Below the pieces are notes generated by a model. It was not told the DNA's origin. It saw only the letters and a list, made by a program, of their open reading frames with translations, and did not search any database. Source: Helicostylum pulchrum (lineage: Eukaryota; Mucoromycota; Mucoromycetes; Mucorales; Mucoraceae). From it: 64,000 bases of DNA. Shown here one piece after another: positions 11,565-24,137 of this stretch (positions within the stretch are counted from its first letter, which is position 1; every line of letters begins with the position of its first letter). The translations under genes and the position numbers were made by a program. The stretch covers positions 62,001 through 126,000 of the forward strand of contig JAIXMO010000028.1 in the NCBI GenBank assembly GCA_025677825.1. Direction: 5' to 3'.

Positions 11565-12534
11565 TCTCACTCTTAAATGCATGGGCTTACGCTTTTGACT
11601 GGTTGTTGTATTATTAATATTTTTCTCACGTTTAGCAGCAATAGAGATAATATTAGCAGTAGTAATTGGTAAAACGTTTTGATAATGAGCATACAGTAAT
11701 TGCGCGAACAAAAAAAACGCTTGAAAATTATAGCTTAAAAAGCTCACTGAGACCGCAGTTTAAAAAATCGCTCACATAAGAAATCACTGCTAAAATTAGC
11801 AGTTATAATAAAAATGGTTTCTATTTTTTAAGGAAACAGGAAACGCGTTTTGGACCCAGGTTTTATAATACAGACTAATTGTTTAAATATATCTTTAATA
11901 AAAAAAAACTAAAAACGAACTTGTTTTTTTTTTTCGATTTTCATTTTTGGGGTTCAACGCTTTTTGTATTTTTGTGGCTACTTTACAACTACTCCCGATC
12001 CAATTCGCCTGTCCTTATGGAAAAAACACGGATGGTATAGGCCTTGTTTTAACGCTTCTAACACATTTTAAATAATGCTTTTAACGTAAAAATTGAAGGA
12101 GTAATCACTGTTTTAGACCTTTTTTTTTGGGGGGGGGGGGGTAAAAAATACACTTTTTTCGTGAAGTTATTTTGAAATAGTGTGTAACCTCATGTGGCGA
12201 TTTTCAGAGTTTCGCGATTACGTAAAGTGTAGTTTTTTATAGCACCGAATGTGGATATGTAAAAACTATATATTGGATGTTCATAAATGAAAGTGCTATA
12301 TCCAAAACTGGGCGAGTATTCAGAAAACTATTTACTCTTAATTGTATTATTTATAAGTCGCTGTTTATTTATGAATGTATCAAAAAACTATATTACATTG
12401 TCACTTGGAATAAACACAAAAAAACTAGACTTATATATAGTATTTTTATTACTAGATGTGTAGTTATCCTGTCTACTGTTCGATATAAGGGTGGATATCT
12501 TCCAGATTTTGGTCACCCTTAAATAGAGCTACTA
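11565..12534 (+). mobile_element. Repeat copy A: left-truncated, internally deleted TIR element
   Basis: This segment is clearly related to the complete element at 60470-62335. Shared landmarks are the stretch around 11690 (TAATTGCGCGAAC), the one at 11740 (AAAAGCTCACTGAGA) and the right end (12480-12534), which ends in CACCCTTAAATAGAGCTACTA. Similarity begins near 11565, so the left terminus is missing. Near 12310 it jumps from GGGCGAG straight into the part of the full copy beginning near 62092, deleting about 700 bases including the right half of the internal inverted repeat. The flank after the right end is TA, fitting a TA target. No coding capacity. Orientation is given relative to the full copy. 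Confidence 0.8.
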
Positions 12535-12683
12535 TAACACGCGTGGATTGACGTATCATAGACATTTTATACACGGAAAAATACGTCTCTTTACTTTTAG
12601 TATCTGTCAAAAACTAATTAAAAATCATGTAATACCCTAAAGCTTTGGTTGGCACGTATTTTGCCATTGAACTACAGTCTGTG

Positions 12684-12694
12684 CCCCCCCCCCC
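12684..12694. repeat. Poly-C tract
   Basis: Eleven consecutive C in otherwise AT-rich DNA, just after repeat copy A. A similar C run (about 60533-60544) sits inside the full copy of the element near its left end. This one could therefore be a stray piece of the same family, but the flanks are too diverged to be sure. Confidence 0.5.
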
Positions 12695-12793
12695 TAATGC
12701 GTTTCATAAGTGGCTGAATATGATGTAACAAAAGACCTTCGACGCCAAAAAAAAAAAAAAAAAAAAAGACTTTCTTTCCCTACATTAAACAAT

Positions 12794-13012
12794 ATGCGAC
12801 AAAAAACGGATGTGGATGTTAAAAGTAACGCGTCTGTTCAAGATATGCAAATAGACAGACCAAGAACAAGAGCCTATATTAAGCAAGAAAATGAAGACAC
12901 TAAAGAATCTTTGAAATGTGTTTTGTATTCGTCAGTGAAAATTGAATCGCCTTCCATAGAGATTAGCAAGTATGAAAGTAGTAAGTGTTGAGAATGGAAT
13001 TTATACATGCAT

Positions 13013-13076
<64 letters not shown>

Positions 13077-14570
13077 TTTTTTACACGACCTGATACTCAT
13101 TATATATATTTATTGATAGGTATCAAAAACAAACACTGTAATATATGTAATATCACTTTCAGACTTGAGAAATCTTTTTTTAGTCATGTACTTCAATTCC
13201 ACAATGCTAAAGAGACATCCTTTATTGGCCTCAAAACCCTTAGAGATACGCGATTTACATCTACTACATCACATCGCAATCGTATGGCCGATATAAATAA
13301 CATTCATATAGGAAACCCAAAACCAAGCCCATCAAAAACGCCTGATGCTGAAAATCCGAACAATTACTGCGTGTCATGTAACATTACGTTCAACGGGCGG
13401 TCCAGCTACTCTAAGCATTTGATTGACGTCCATCATATGTCACATCTTATATCACCAAGACTACACAATATAAAAAATGTGAAGCCAAAGATTGATATTC
13501 TAAGCCTGTACTGTGATGTTTGTAAGAAAATATATGTTACCAAGAAATATTATATACGTCATTTAGTTAAATTTCACGAAATCACCTTACCAAATGTTTA
13601 CTCGGAACGAAGCAACTTTGACTCAATAAGTCTTTATTGTAAAGTGTGCGATATAAGATATAAACAAAAGTTTTATTTTATTGCTCATTTGCGAAACATA
13701 CATCATACAACAATAGCTTCTTGTCCTGATTTGATACCAAACATTAATGATGAAAATAATTATTGTGGTTCGTGCGAAAAAAGGTATAGCAATAGACTAA
13801 ACAATTTACATAATCTGTCTTCCGCTCATCTTGACAAAGTGCCAGAACTTTATCAAGGAATATATTGCAAGAGCCCTAGTAAGGACGACGTTAGGTTTAA
13901 GAAACATTGCGCTGATTGTCACAAAGTTTTCCTGCTGAAGCGTTTACATCTAATTCACTTGGATAAAATCCATGGTATCAAACCACTTGAATATTTGCAA
14001 ATTGCCGATAATCCAGATGTTAACAATCCAAATAACCATTGTGCTCTATGCGATAAAGCATTTAGAAGAAAAGATTTATTCCGACAACATCTGGCTTGTG
14101 TTCATAATATTCTCTTACCTGGAAGACGTATTATAATGAACAACGAAACGCCTATTGTGGATCTTTAAAAAAATTATTGCAATGTTTGCGAAAGAGTGTA
14201 TAAATCATTTTATAGCTATCGAAATCATTTGAAAAAATATCACCATGTAAAAGGCATATCACATATTGTAAATCGTAATGAAATACCGGTCATTGAAAAA
14301 ATAGGAAACCATTGCACAGCCTGTGACAAAATATATCGTAATAGACGAGGATATAAAACGCATTTATATTTCATTCATGCCATCACACTTCCTAAAACAA
14401 ACGATAAAGAACTGCTGATTAATCGCGATATTATTCCGGGCATGGATGATAAAAATAATCACTGTGACTTATGCAATAGAACTTACTCGCATAATGGAAA
14501 CTATAGGCGTTACTTGGCAACAGTCCATGAAATGAAAAAAAATAGAGATCAAACAAGAAGATGTAGATGA
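12794..14570 (+). pseudogene. Multi-C2H2 zinc-finger gene interrupted by a nonsense codon
   Basis: Exon 1 (12794-12980) starts MRQKTDVDVKSNASVQDM. Exon 2 starts at 13120 with SIKNKHCNICNITF. Exon 2 encodes seven spaced fingers of the form C-x2-C-x12-H-x3/4-H (for example YCVSCNITFNGRSSYSKHL, HCALCDKAFRRKDLFRQHL). A TAA at 14166-14168 stops the frame, yet the same frame continues with three more matching fingers (YCNVCERVYKSFYSYRNHL, HCTACDKIYRNRRGYKTHL, HCDLCNRTYSHNGNYRRYL) to a TGA at 14570. This looks like a single nonsense change (the codon before KNYC). It may alternatively be a truncated but functional seven-finger protein. An ATG further upstream (12710) would add a poly-lysine stretch from an A-run, so I prefer 12794. 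Some fingers are degenerate (finger 5 has lost its regular histidine spacing). Target and role are unknown. Confidence 0.75.
13017..13073. repeat. (GA)n microsatellite inside an intron
   Basis: About 28 GA dinucleotides within the intron 12981-13119 of the zinc-finger gene. Read through, it would give a false Arg-Glu repeat. Splicing from GTAAGT at 12981 to the AG at 13118-13119 removes it and joins the two coding exons in frame. Confidence 0.9.
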
Positions 14571-15839
14571 AAAGATAAATATTTGATTGGTACAAACAAG
14601 CTGAAGTTTTATAAGTATATTCTAGGCTTATAAATAAACTTATTATACTATTATACTATTGAACTATGTAACTAAATGATTCTATTAAACGAAAGTTGTG
14701 TCAACTATCTATAACTAATTTATAATTTTAAAAAAGAAGCATAACTACTTATTGGTAAACTTAAAATCAAGGTAGTCGGGATATATGATGCGAATACTAA
14801 GTAATATTCTCACGTTACATACCCCTCCTTAAAAGTATAATATAAACGAGCTTTATTTTTCTTTGTTAGAAAGAGAAGTACACACCAAGAGAAAGATACG
14901 GCTCTTTGGATGGCTGTACTTTGTTGTTTCATCGAGAAGTTAGAGAAAATAATAGAGCTATACTAGAGACGACAGGGTTTTTTTATACAAATCTGCTCCA
15001 TATCCAGTAATGATGTATCCATAGATCAATAAAGTTAAAAATCTGTGTAACGAGCGCGTCAAATGTGCTTTTCCTACCTAGTAAAAAAGTATAGTTTGGA
15101 AAGTTAGTGCATTTTTAAAAAATATTCAAAGTGTCTCCCTTTCTCTTATTTCAATACGCGTGCTCCTACAAAGTAAAGGGGTCATAGATACGTCGAACAA
15201 AGGACGGCTAGAAAATTACGCGTTTAAACTTGATAGTTTTTGCGAAAGAGCCAAGATTTTTGTTTACTACTGGTAATGCAGAAAATTACAATAGATTCTA
15301 ACCTTTCTACTTTAGCGAGTAGAGCACATATTACATTTAGAACTAGAATCTGCGGTGTAGTACGTGAAAATTATGTCAAACCGGCTCAATTAAAAAATCG
15401 ATTCTAACAAAACTTATTTAAGAGACTCTAGTTTATTAAGTAGGTTTTTATATGAATGAATTGACACACATTTGTATCAGTTACTTCCTTCAACTCAGTA
15501 AACTTGCAGTATTTTTTCAAATTCCGTTTTGATAGTTTTTTTTTTTTCTAGAGCAACACACTTTAGTACAACTGAGAAAGAAAGGGTCGGAAAGAAAATG
15601 TTTCCTTTGTAAACAGAGGGAGAAGACTGTTGAGTATCATGTCATTAAACTTAACACACGAAAATAAGAGAAGTATCGGAGTTGGGATAACCCAGCGAGT
15701 GACGTATATTTCTGGTGGGTGGGACTACTTTCCAACCCAAGAACACCTAATAAGAAAAAGAATTTTTCAAATTTTTTTTTCCTTTTCCATTTTCTTTATA
15801 GGAAAATATCTCGCGTCTTTATAGCACTGTGTAATAATA
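14571..15839. other. Intergenic, PAB2 5' flank
   Basis: AT-rich DNA between the zinc-finger gene and PAB2. A 64-codon frame at 15630-15824 lies in the PAB2 leader, has no family resemblance and is not called. Nothing else was recognised. Confidence 0.5.
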
Positions 15840-16807
15840 ATGAGTGATTTGGAAAAGGAAACCGTTACAGAGCAAACACAACAACAGTTGTCAGAGTCTA
15901 ACCATGAGACTAACCAAACTGTTGAAGATTCAAGCGAAGTTGATAAGGTAAGATTTTTTTATAAAAAAAAAATAAAGAAAAAAAGAGAGATTAAACAAGA
16001 TTGAATTTAAAACTATAGGAATTAGAAGCTATGAAGCAACGTGTTAAGGATATGGAGAACGAAGCAGCAAAGTTACGTGATATGCAAGCAGAAGTTGAAA
16101 AGTCTATGAATCCTGAAGAAGGTAATTTAGTACATTATAAAATAGATGTAGCATTTTTTTTTGTATATTGACTCTGTACTGGTTTTTTTTGTAGATAAAG
16201 AAGCTGTTGATAATCGTTCCGTTTACGTCGGCAATGTAAGTTTGATTTATAATAATCATAACAATAAATAAATAAATAAATCATTTTTCTTTTTAGGTTG
16301 ACTATGGTGCTTCACCTGAAGAACTTCAAGCACATTTTCAATCTTGCGGTACAATTAATAGAGTTACAATTTTATGTGACAAATTCACTGGTCATCCTAA
16401 AGGGTAAGTGTTGCATATGAAAAGAAAAGGTTTTTTTTCTTTAAGAAAAAAGGAAGCTAACATTGTTATGTGTATTTAGATACGCCTATGTTGAATTTGC
16501 AGAACCTAGCTTCGTCAATGCAGCCGTTGCTTTAAATGAAAGTTTATTCCGTGCACGTTTATTAAAGGTAACACCTAAGCGTACAAATGTACCTGGATTC
16601 TCTGCGCGTGGTCGTGGTAGAGGTCGTGGAGGAGCATTCCGTGGAGCTATGGGTGTCCCACCTTATTATAGCGGCCATTCTCCTATGTATGGATATCGTG
16701 GACGAGGGTAATTATTTAGTTTAGTTGTTTTGTAGCTGTTTCTCTTTTACTTATTTTTTTTTGTTATATTTAGACGTGGAAGAGGTGCCTATTATTCACC
16801 ATATTAA
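15840..16807 (+). CDS. PAB2: Nuclear poly(A)-binding protein Pab2/PABPN1
   Basis: Six exons: 15840-15947, 16019-16121, 16195-16235, 16297-16403, 16480-16707 and 16774-16807, giving 206 residues. The order is an acidic/Gln-rich N-terminus, a short coiled coil ([19 protein letters not shown]), one RRM of about 80 residues with RNP2 VYVGNVDYG and RNP1 GYAYVEF, then an Arg-Gly-rich tail ([12 protein letters not shown]) ending YYSPY. This order and the SPY end are typical of PABPN1 and fission yeast Pab2. The family binds poly(A) in the nucleus, controls tail length and feeds some RNAs to the exosome. The RG tail is a likely arginine-methylation substrate. Confidence 0.93.
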
Positions 16808-17670
16808 TCTAAAAAATTTAATAATATTAACTAAAAAAAAGAACAAAAAAACAGAACAAAAAAAAAAGAAAAAGAAAAAGAGAAAAAAAAAAGCCTTGTT
16901 TTTTGTTGCCCAAATTGTACATTACATTTTCTTTAAATTATTCTATTAAAACTCAACCAAAGCGAACTCTGTTGTGTGGTGTGTGAGTGCGTGTGTATGT
17001 GTGCATTTGTATTATTTTTAAAAAAAAGTGTGCGTGAGAGCGAATGAGTATTAAAAAAAAAAGTTCTTTCGTTTCACTATGTCGTGTCTCTGAAATCAGT
17101 AAACATATTTAAAGCCTTATCAGTTGAATCTGGTAACGGCAGTGGATGACTACTTAGATCTTCATCAAAATATAGTCCTGATATCACCGTCTACTATAGC
17201 ATCTAAAGGGTTACCTATCACTGAAAATTTATTTTTAAAAAATGAGAAGAAAGCATTTATAATTGTTTTTTTTCCAACGTTGGTAAGCACTCTTAAGGCT
17301 TATTATATGATTGGTGTAGTTTAAAAGAAGACCCTCCAGGAAACAAGCTTGAAGGATTTGTATGATTCACTTGGCATATATTCGCGCCTGTAATTTTTTA
17401 CTATTTCCAGACCATCATTCAAGCAATCAATAACTCAAGGATCTTGATACCTTTTTCAAGTTTCGATTCTGACTTATCGCACAAAGGCAAAACATGAGAG
17501 CATCCACAGTGGTTCACTTGAATTTTCACTACACCAGTGACTAATTTGGACGTCGGACAGTGCATGTAGCTATTTTTTTAAATAAATATATGTGGTGAAA
17601 GGCAAATTAGCGAATTTTTGTCATTTATTTTTGTATGGTGAGTGTAATGACTATTTTTAGTGAACCGCTG

Positions 17671-17710
17671 CGGATGAAGGTGTATTTCTTCCAGATTTCG
17701 GCCCCTACTG
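17671..17710 (+). mobile_element. Solo right-end fragment of the TIR element
   Basis: The stretch reading TGTATTTCTTCCAGATTTCG then GCCCCTACTG matches the right terminus of the full element (62288-62335: TTCTTCCACATTTCGGCC...CTACTG). It is followed by TA, as at the intact copy. A small internal deletion removes the CACCCTTAAATATAG segment. No matching left end was found nearby. Confidence 0.6.
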
Positions 17711-17926
17711 TATATCGAATGATATTTCTAATGCTGTGATAGATTCCTGTATCTTTTGAATCTATTTAGACAGCAGAATGACGGGCACTTAAAAGAATCG
17801 TGCAGGGCTTTTTAAACCATTGTAGTATAAAAAGGAGTAAGCAAAATCTCCCTTGCAATTTTTTTATATGTGACACTATAAAACTTGCTCACTTTGTATA
17901 TTCCTTTTTTCCAAAAAAAAAAGTCC

Positions 17927-18310
17927 GGTAGCGAAGAAATATATATCAGAAAGGAAAAGATTGACAATAAAGAGGAAAATAGTATGTTATTGGATACCTA
18001 TGATAAGGCTGTGAAAAAGAAAAATATATAACTTGGAACTAATCTGTTGGAAGAAGAGTTTAGAAAGAAGACAAAACATACAAAGGAAGTTAAGAATAGA
18101 TTAGCTAACGATTTTGAGATGATCTATGAACACAAACTTGATTTCGCGGTAGAAAAGTAACAGAAAAGTCGACAAGCTGTCAAAAGATGATGGAATGGAA
18201 AGAACTCAACTCTGGAAACATAATTCAAAAAAAAAAAATCAACGCCGGCAATAGTAAAAAAATCGGCTTGAAAAATATTTAGCAAACAGTTTAATAAAAC
18301 GTACCGAAAT
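17927..18310 (+). pseudogene. Relic lysine/glutamate-rich coding stretch
   Basis: In one plus-strand frame the sequence reads SGSEEIYIRKEKIDNKEENS, then a stop, then LGTNLLEEEFRKKTKHTKE and DFEMIYEHKLDFAVEK, another stop, and QKSRQAVKR. The charged, helix-like composition over about 95 codons with few stops suggests a decayed gene. I do not recognise the family. It could equally be chance in A-rich DNA. Confidence 0.3.
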
Positions 18311-18327
18311 ATAAACAAGTACATACT

Positions 18328-18328
18328 C

Positions 18329-18365
<37 letters not shown>
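18328..18365. repeat. (AGT)n microsatellite
   Basis: About twelve tandem AGT units in noncoding DNA, ending in an imperfect unit AGTGGT. Confidence 0.9.
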
Positions 18366-18367
<2 letters not shown>

Positions 18368-21300
18368 AAAGAAAGGAAGTCTTGCGTTAAACAAGAGCGT
18401 TTATATATGTCATCTAGTTGCTAATACCGAAAATAAAGAATATTATAAAGTCTTTCACTATTAAGTACGTATATAAAAAAAGAAGTGTAAAAGTATAAGT
18501 TTGTGCTTCGACAATTACCACTTGAAATAAGTACGAAGGAGGCTGCTATTACGATACGTTTATTTATATCCCAAGAGTTTTTTTTTTTAATATTCCAGTG
18601 GCGTATCCGGGAGAGCATCTTGAGTTATGCTCAAACATTAAGCTAATTAAAAAATATCGATACAGTTTTATTTTAATACATAACTTCCTTAATTGACTCA
18701 TTTTACATAAACTTGGCAATCCAATAATATATTCTATTATTTTATAAAGTCAACGGACGACGTCTATACAAATAGTATCTCTAAATAAGACGGCGAGATA
18801 ATAACTAACAAGGAACAAAAAGCAATTCTTCCATAACTCAAACATACAAACGTATCAACTGGCCGTAATAAAAGTAATTTATCCTTTCACAATTTATATA
18901 ACCTTGTAATATCAGAAACCAAAAGCTTGCCGCGGAAAACGAGAACACTTGCCGTGTTTTTATTTTAAAGACCATCCGGTTTTTTTTTTTCAAATTTAAT
19001 GCAATTTGAAGGATTAGAGCGACGTAAGGGTACTACAAAATTATAAAAAAAAGTTTTGTACGCTATGAAAAAAAAAAGAGGGGGGATGTAAAGTACTATA
19101 TTGAAATTAACTTTTTCATTTATTACATACCAAGTTTGTAATAATAATAAAAAATAGTATTGCAAATTACGAAAAAAAAAAAAAAAAAAAAAACCTGCAT
19201 ACTCTTAATGAACGAACTATATCCAGTAACCCAGTCAATATTATTTTTTTTAAAAAAAAAGAAGTAAACGGATGTTGCACTACTATGGTTACAAAAAAAA
19301 TTCAATCAGTTACCAAACACGAGTAAATTTTTTTTTATGAAGCAATTAGCAATTAGTGTAGTTCCGTAATTGTACAAAAAAAAAAGGGCCCGTAATTCAA
19401 TCTACGAATTAGCATTTTCTTTTATAAAAACCCCATTTTATTGCTTTTTTCTATGAACCTGTTTCCAAAATGCATTTATTCTATAGTTCATGGGGAGGGA
19501 AAACGTGTTCCTGCCGTCAACTCAGTAAAAAGAAGGAGAGTTTACGAGTTTATTCTTCACATGTAAATTTTTTTTTTTCGAGCTTGCAACATTTGATCTG
19601 CTGATATACATTGAGTTTGGGGATTCGGGTAACTCTGTAAAATGTTTTGGAACCAGCTATTGCCGTGATTTATATTTCCATTACTCACGATGCCAATTAT
19701 ATTTTTGTGTCTAAGCGTGGTTTGCCTCCGCTTCGGATTTCAAAGTTGAATAGTTGTTGTACAGTCGTTACTTTTTGCGAAATTATATAATGAGTAGCTA
19801 TTGAAACTAAAAGAAAAAAAACACGCAATAAAAGAAAATATATTGAAATTTACATTTATTTAATAACCTGTTGTTGGATGCATATATTCAATAAAAGCAA
19901 AATGATATTGGTGTAACCATGGCACTATATAATCTGATAAGTAACAATTGAAACCAATTAAGGAGGCACTTTTAAATCGAAAGAGATATATATGCCATTT
20001 GTGATGTACTTTACTGATCAGTCTGCTGTTAACAACAGCAGGCGCGAGCCCTGAATGTTGACGCCCAAATGGAGCATATTGTTTGATATATCTTTCAATG
20101 CAGCTTTGCTATTTTTTTTTTCACCAACTTCACTTGCTCAATTTAAACAATTAAATCTCATTTATAGCCTTATTTAACTCTTTTGATAATTGTCGGTAAC
20201 CTTATCGCTCTGCTCTTTTTATATATTTTCAAATTGACAGGTTTACCGGACGCAATTGCTACAACAAAAAAAGTGATTCAAACAAACAAAAAGTTGTTTT
20301 CGCATATTTATTCGTATTTGTGTTTAAATTAAAAAAGACGAATTGGGGGTACCATGAGTTTGTAACAACAGTACCCATCACTTTTTTTTTTGTCACTGGG
20401 ATTTGACGTTACTGGGTGCCTTTAGAAAATGGATGATCGTAACTTTTCGGTTTAAAACGCCACCACATTATTTCCTTTTTCAAGTCTTTTTTTATCTCCC
20501 TTTTTATACGCACTTTGTTAAACACCCCCAAAATATGCGAGAGTAAAAAACCGAATGTTCATGCAACAAAAAAAAGAATTGCAGTGGGAATATTCAGCGG
20601 GTATTTTTTTTTGTTAGATATATATATAGTAGAACAGCGGAACCCTTTCTTTTTTTTTTAAAAAAAAAAACTGGGACGGAAAGTTGCGATGATGATAAAC
20701 CTCGATGTTTAAAGTTTTTACGCACTGCTTCTTTATTTTGAAAAAAGGTTTCTGTTTCAGAATTCGCAATGAAAGTTCGAAAATAGAATACTTTCTTTGT
20801 TTTGGATAAACAATGATAAAAAGGGCCTTCCTTTCAAAGTACGCCGGCAAAAAAAAAAAAAAATCTCATGCGAAGGTTGTACAAAAAAAAGAGAGCACTA
20901 TACTTTTAGTAATTTGCTTTATATATATAAAAATGCTTTTTTGTTTTCGTAAGATGCTTCTTTATTTATAATTCGGCACAAGACCTAAATAAAGAAAATA
21001 TCGGACAAGTCATTTAAAAACACTTTTTTTTTGTTTGCCGGAGTGCATAGCAAGAAAAAATTAATAAATTCTGTAAGATTTTGAACAAGCAAAATTTTCT
21101 ACGCTTCTCATTTTTATCATTGACATGGTACAACCCACTTGAGCTTTTTAAGGGAAAATGACAACTTGACTTCTTTCTAAATCAAGTACTTTCACTCTCT
21201 TTCAATGCCTTTAAAAGGTTAGAAGTAAATATAAAAAAATTGGGGGGAGAGAGAAAAGAAATCAGGAATTTTTTCCTTAGTGCCAAACCAACGGAGAGGA

Positions 21301-21919
21301 ATTATTTAGTTCTTGTCGCACACATAATTCGATTTCGTAAGGCCTTTTTTTATATATATATATAAAATGAACCTATTAAAGGGACCTATTGAAAATTATA
21401 GCGTAAATGGAATAGCTAGCAATAAAAGCGACTGAATAAACTAGACTAAAAAAAAGCGTGCCGATAGAATTACCGGGTTAAAAAAACCTGACAAAAAAAA
21501 AAAAAAAGTTTTGTAGTACAGATTGAATCACATTTTCTCTTCACACGTTTTCTCTTACACATATTGGATGATTTTTAAAAAGGGCGTCTAAAAAAAGATT
21601 TCAGACAAGTAAAAATACTTGGCTGTGTATCGTTGTGCATTATTATGACTTGACAAAAATCATGTATATTCTTTTTATTCTAGATTATAAATGGTATAAA
21701 TGATAAAAATGTAAAGTGGATATATGTAACATAAAAAGGGGAGGAGAGAGAGAGAGAAAAATGGCAGTAGAGGAATCGAGTTTTATGATGTTTTTTTAAA
21801 AAAAAGAAGGATTGGAGTTGAGGAATATACAAAAAAAATGAAAGGGATGGGGGGGGGGTAGAGGATATATAGAGGATATATGTAAAACAGGGTATTTTTT
21901 TTCTTTCTTTTGAAAGTTT

Positions 21920-24137
21920 TTAATGAACAATAACAATTTGCCCATTGTTACTTTCTATGCCTTGAATGTCACTAATACTAACAATACTAGCGGTATCACT
22001 ACCACTACCGGAATGATCAAGTACAATACTTTCTCTATTTCTTCTTTGGCTTCTCTGCTGCTGATACTGCTGTCTTTTAGACGACGAAGAATTATTAGAG
22101 GAAGAGCTTAATCTTCTATTGATAATATCATTATAATCATCTTCATCGGAATCCTCTATAAACAATCCAATCGATCCAACCTTTGCTAAGCTCATCTTTC
22201 TTCGGTGATGCATGACTTGTTTAAACGTACTTAATAAAGGCGAAGAAGCCAATAAAAGCTTAAGATGTGACATGAAACTGTAGTATCCGCACACAGCTAC
22301 TAATCTGTCTCTACAAAATCTATCGATGGGTAACCAAGGTTGAGGCTGCATCGAGTTTCTCTTTTTTGAAGTGGCCGCGGAGGTGGTAGGTGGTGGTAAT
22401 CTCATTTTGAATTCACATACACGCAAGATATTACAGCAAGCACATTTGGTCTTGGGAGGCATAGGAACAGTCATACTCTGTTGAGAAGAAGAAGAGATGT
22501 GACTGGTAGCAGGCGAGGTACTAACCGAAGAAGAAGAATTGGTAGTAGTGGTAGTAGTAGTATAATTTGAAAAGATACTGCTACCATCATGCCAGCCTTG
22601 AATTTCACACTTGTTCTTTGAGATGGCATCCAATAACTTCTTTTTAAACCAAGGGGATTTCCACCAACCTTGAGATTGTTGAAAGAATAAACAAGGTTCT
22701 ACATCCTCCGCCAAAACGCGTTTAACAAAGGGAGTTAAAGGTATAATGATGGAAGGATTTTCAGTTACGGCTTTAATATGAAGTTGGAAATCAGATAAAA
22801 TAAAGCCATCGATGCGAATGGTATTTCTATCGATACGACTGTTATTTTGTTGTTGTACTTGTTGTTGATCAATGGAGAATCGCAAAGGATGATTAATAAA
22901 GGAAGTACGAGCTAAACGAGAAACAGTTGGAATGGAAGAAGGTTGAGGATGAGAAGAATAACGACGTGCGATAGTGCAGCTTGCATTTGCACTTTGATGC
23001 ACAACAGAATCAAGTTGTACCAATAATTCCTTGACTTGTTTTAATCTCAAATCTCTTGTGTCCCAAGCATCCAACACATGAGATAATTTACCCATTGTTT
23101 CACGATGAATTTGAACTAAGCCATCTCTATCAGTCACTTCGTCCATTAGTATTTGATTTAAAGCCAAGAATAAAGAAGAAGTGATATCACCCACATCATG
23201 TTCTAAAGCTTCTTTATCTTGTTCAACAGTAGATCGAACATCTTCTTCGTCAGAGAGTGCAGATGCAAGTGAACTAATATCTCGTTTCAAGTATGCTTTT
23301 TGTTCTATTTGTTGATCGAGTTGAGTTAAAAGTTGTTTACAATTTGTACAAAAGTTGTTATTATCATCATCATTATTGACTACATAAGTAGTTGGTATTA
23401 TGGCTGTTTCATCTTCAACCGCAGTTGATTTTAATAAGTGAGAACAAGTGGATGATAAAGAAGGTGAAGAAGAGAGAGAAGATAAGCCATCCATTAAATT
23501 GACAACAGTATTATTGTCACATGTCTTATCAACCGGGTCAGTTGAAAAATGGTCTGGTATGTCAGTACGTCTCCATTCGGTTACGGCTTGTTGTCGGCGT
23601 TCAAGTTCACCTTCTTCTAAATCTTCATCATCTTGATCAACAAAAGGAACTGCAGTTGGTTCCGGTTCTGTTTGTCGAAGATAGTTTAAGCATAGTATAA
23701 TCGTTGACTTTACTTGTTCATCCATTGTTACGTTGGATGATAAATCAGATAATAAAACAATCGTTTCTTTACTATTAAATTCATTCTTTTGAAGTTTACT
23801 TGATAAATAGTTTATATACTGATCCTTTTGTGAAAGGCCAACTAACCAATCATTTCTATCGTGTTCATACTTGCGATGAATAGTCTACACATTAGTAGTA
23901 ATAGATATTAAGTAATCAAATCTCATTTTTATTATCTATTTACCTTACCGATAAATCACTCTCAAGTTCTACTACTCTAGATTCTAGTTTAGATATAATA
24001 TCTTGAGCTTGCAACAAAAACGGTAAAACATCCTGTTCTGAAAATTCTTGTTCAAATAAACTACTCGTTTCGTCGTAATATTCCTCGTCTTGCCGGTGTT
24101 CTTCTTGTGGGTGTTCTTCACTTAAACAATCTGACAT
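21920..24137 (-). CDS. Sec2/Rabin8-family Rab guanine-nucleotide exchange factor
   Basis: Exons 24137-23949 and 23884-21920 give 717 residues. The N-terminal third holds acidic sequence and a long coiled coil with the segment DVGDITSSLFLALNQILMDE, resembling the Sec2 catalytic coiled coil (SLF..AN.MV). After a linker come the Rabin8-type C-terminal elements: PFVKRVLAEDVEPCLFF, KKKLLDAISKNKCEI, KTKCACCNILRVCEFKMRL, IDRFCRDRLVAVCGYYSF and RKMSLAKVGSIGLF. These align in order with human Rabin8 (CPFLDKIYQEDIFPCL, CRYRITSVCNFFTYI, RKEMSLAKLG). Two CxxC-like cysteine pairs could bind metal. The family activates Rab8/Sec4 on secretory vesicles for exocytosis at growing tips. The C-terminal Ser/Asn/Gln-rich tail is low complexity. 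The start gives MSDCLSEEHPQEEH, with a short first exon. Confidence 0.8.

Larger units (their letters stand above)
16808..21919. other. Long gene-poor stretch with relics
   Basis: About 5 kb with no intact gene. It contains a short end-fragment of the TIR element (17671-17710), a relic lysine-rich coding stretch (about 17927-18310), an (AGT)n microsatellite (18328-18365), and a perfect 8-bp inverted repeat, CTGCTGTT-AAC-AACAGCAG, near 20027-20045. On the minus strand about 17427-17530 reads VKIQVNHCGCSHVLPLCDKS and onward for 35 codons before stopping, another possible relic. The rest is homopolymer-rich AT sequence. Confidence 0.5.

Noticed and set aside
12972..13110. Arg-Glu repeat protein start
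   Set aside because: It is translation of the GA microsatellite inside the intron of the zinc-finger gene.
15630..15824. 64-codon frame upstream of PAB2
   Set aside because: It lies in the probable 5' leader, ends just before the PAB2 start and resembles nothing known.
21920..23725. Start codon at 23725 for the Sec2-like gene
   Set aside because: The same frame stays open upstream to a clean acceptor at 23884 and joins in frame to an acidic first exon starting at 24137, so 23725 is internal.
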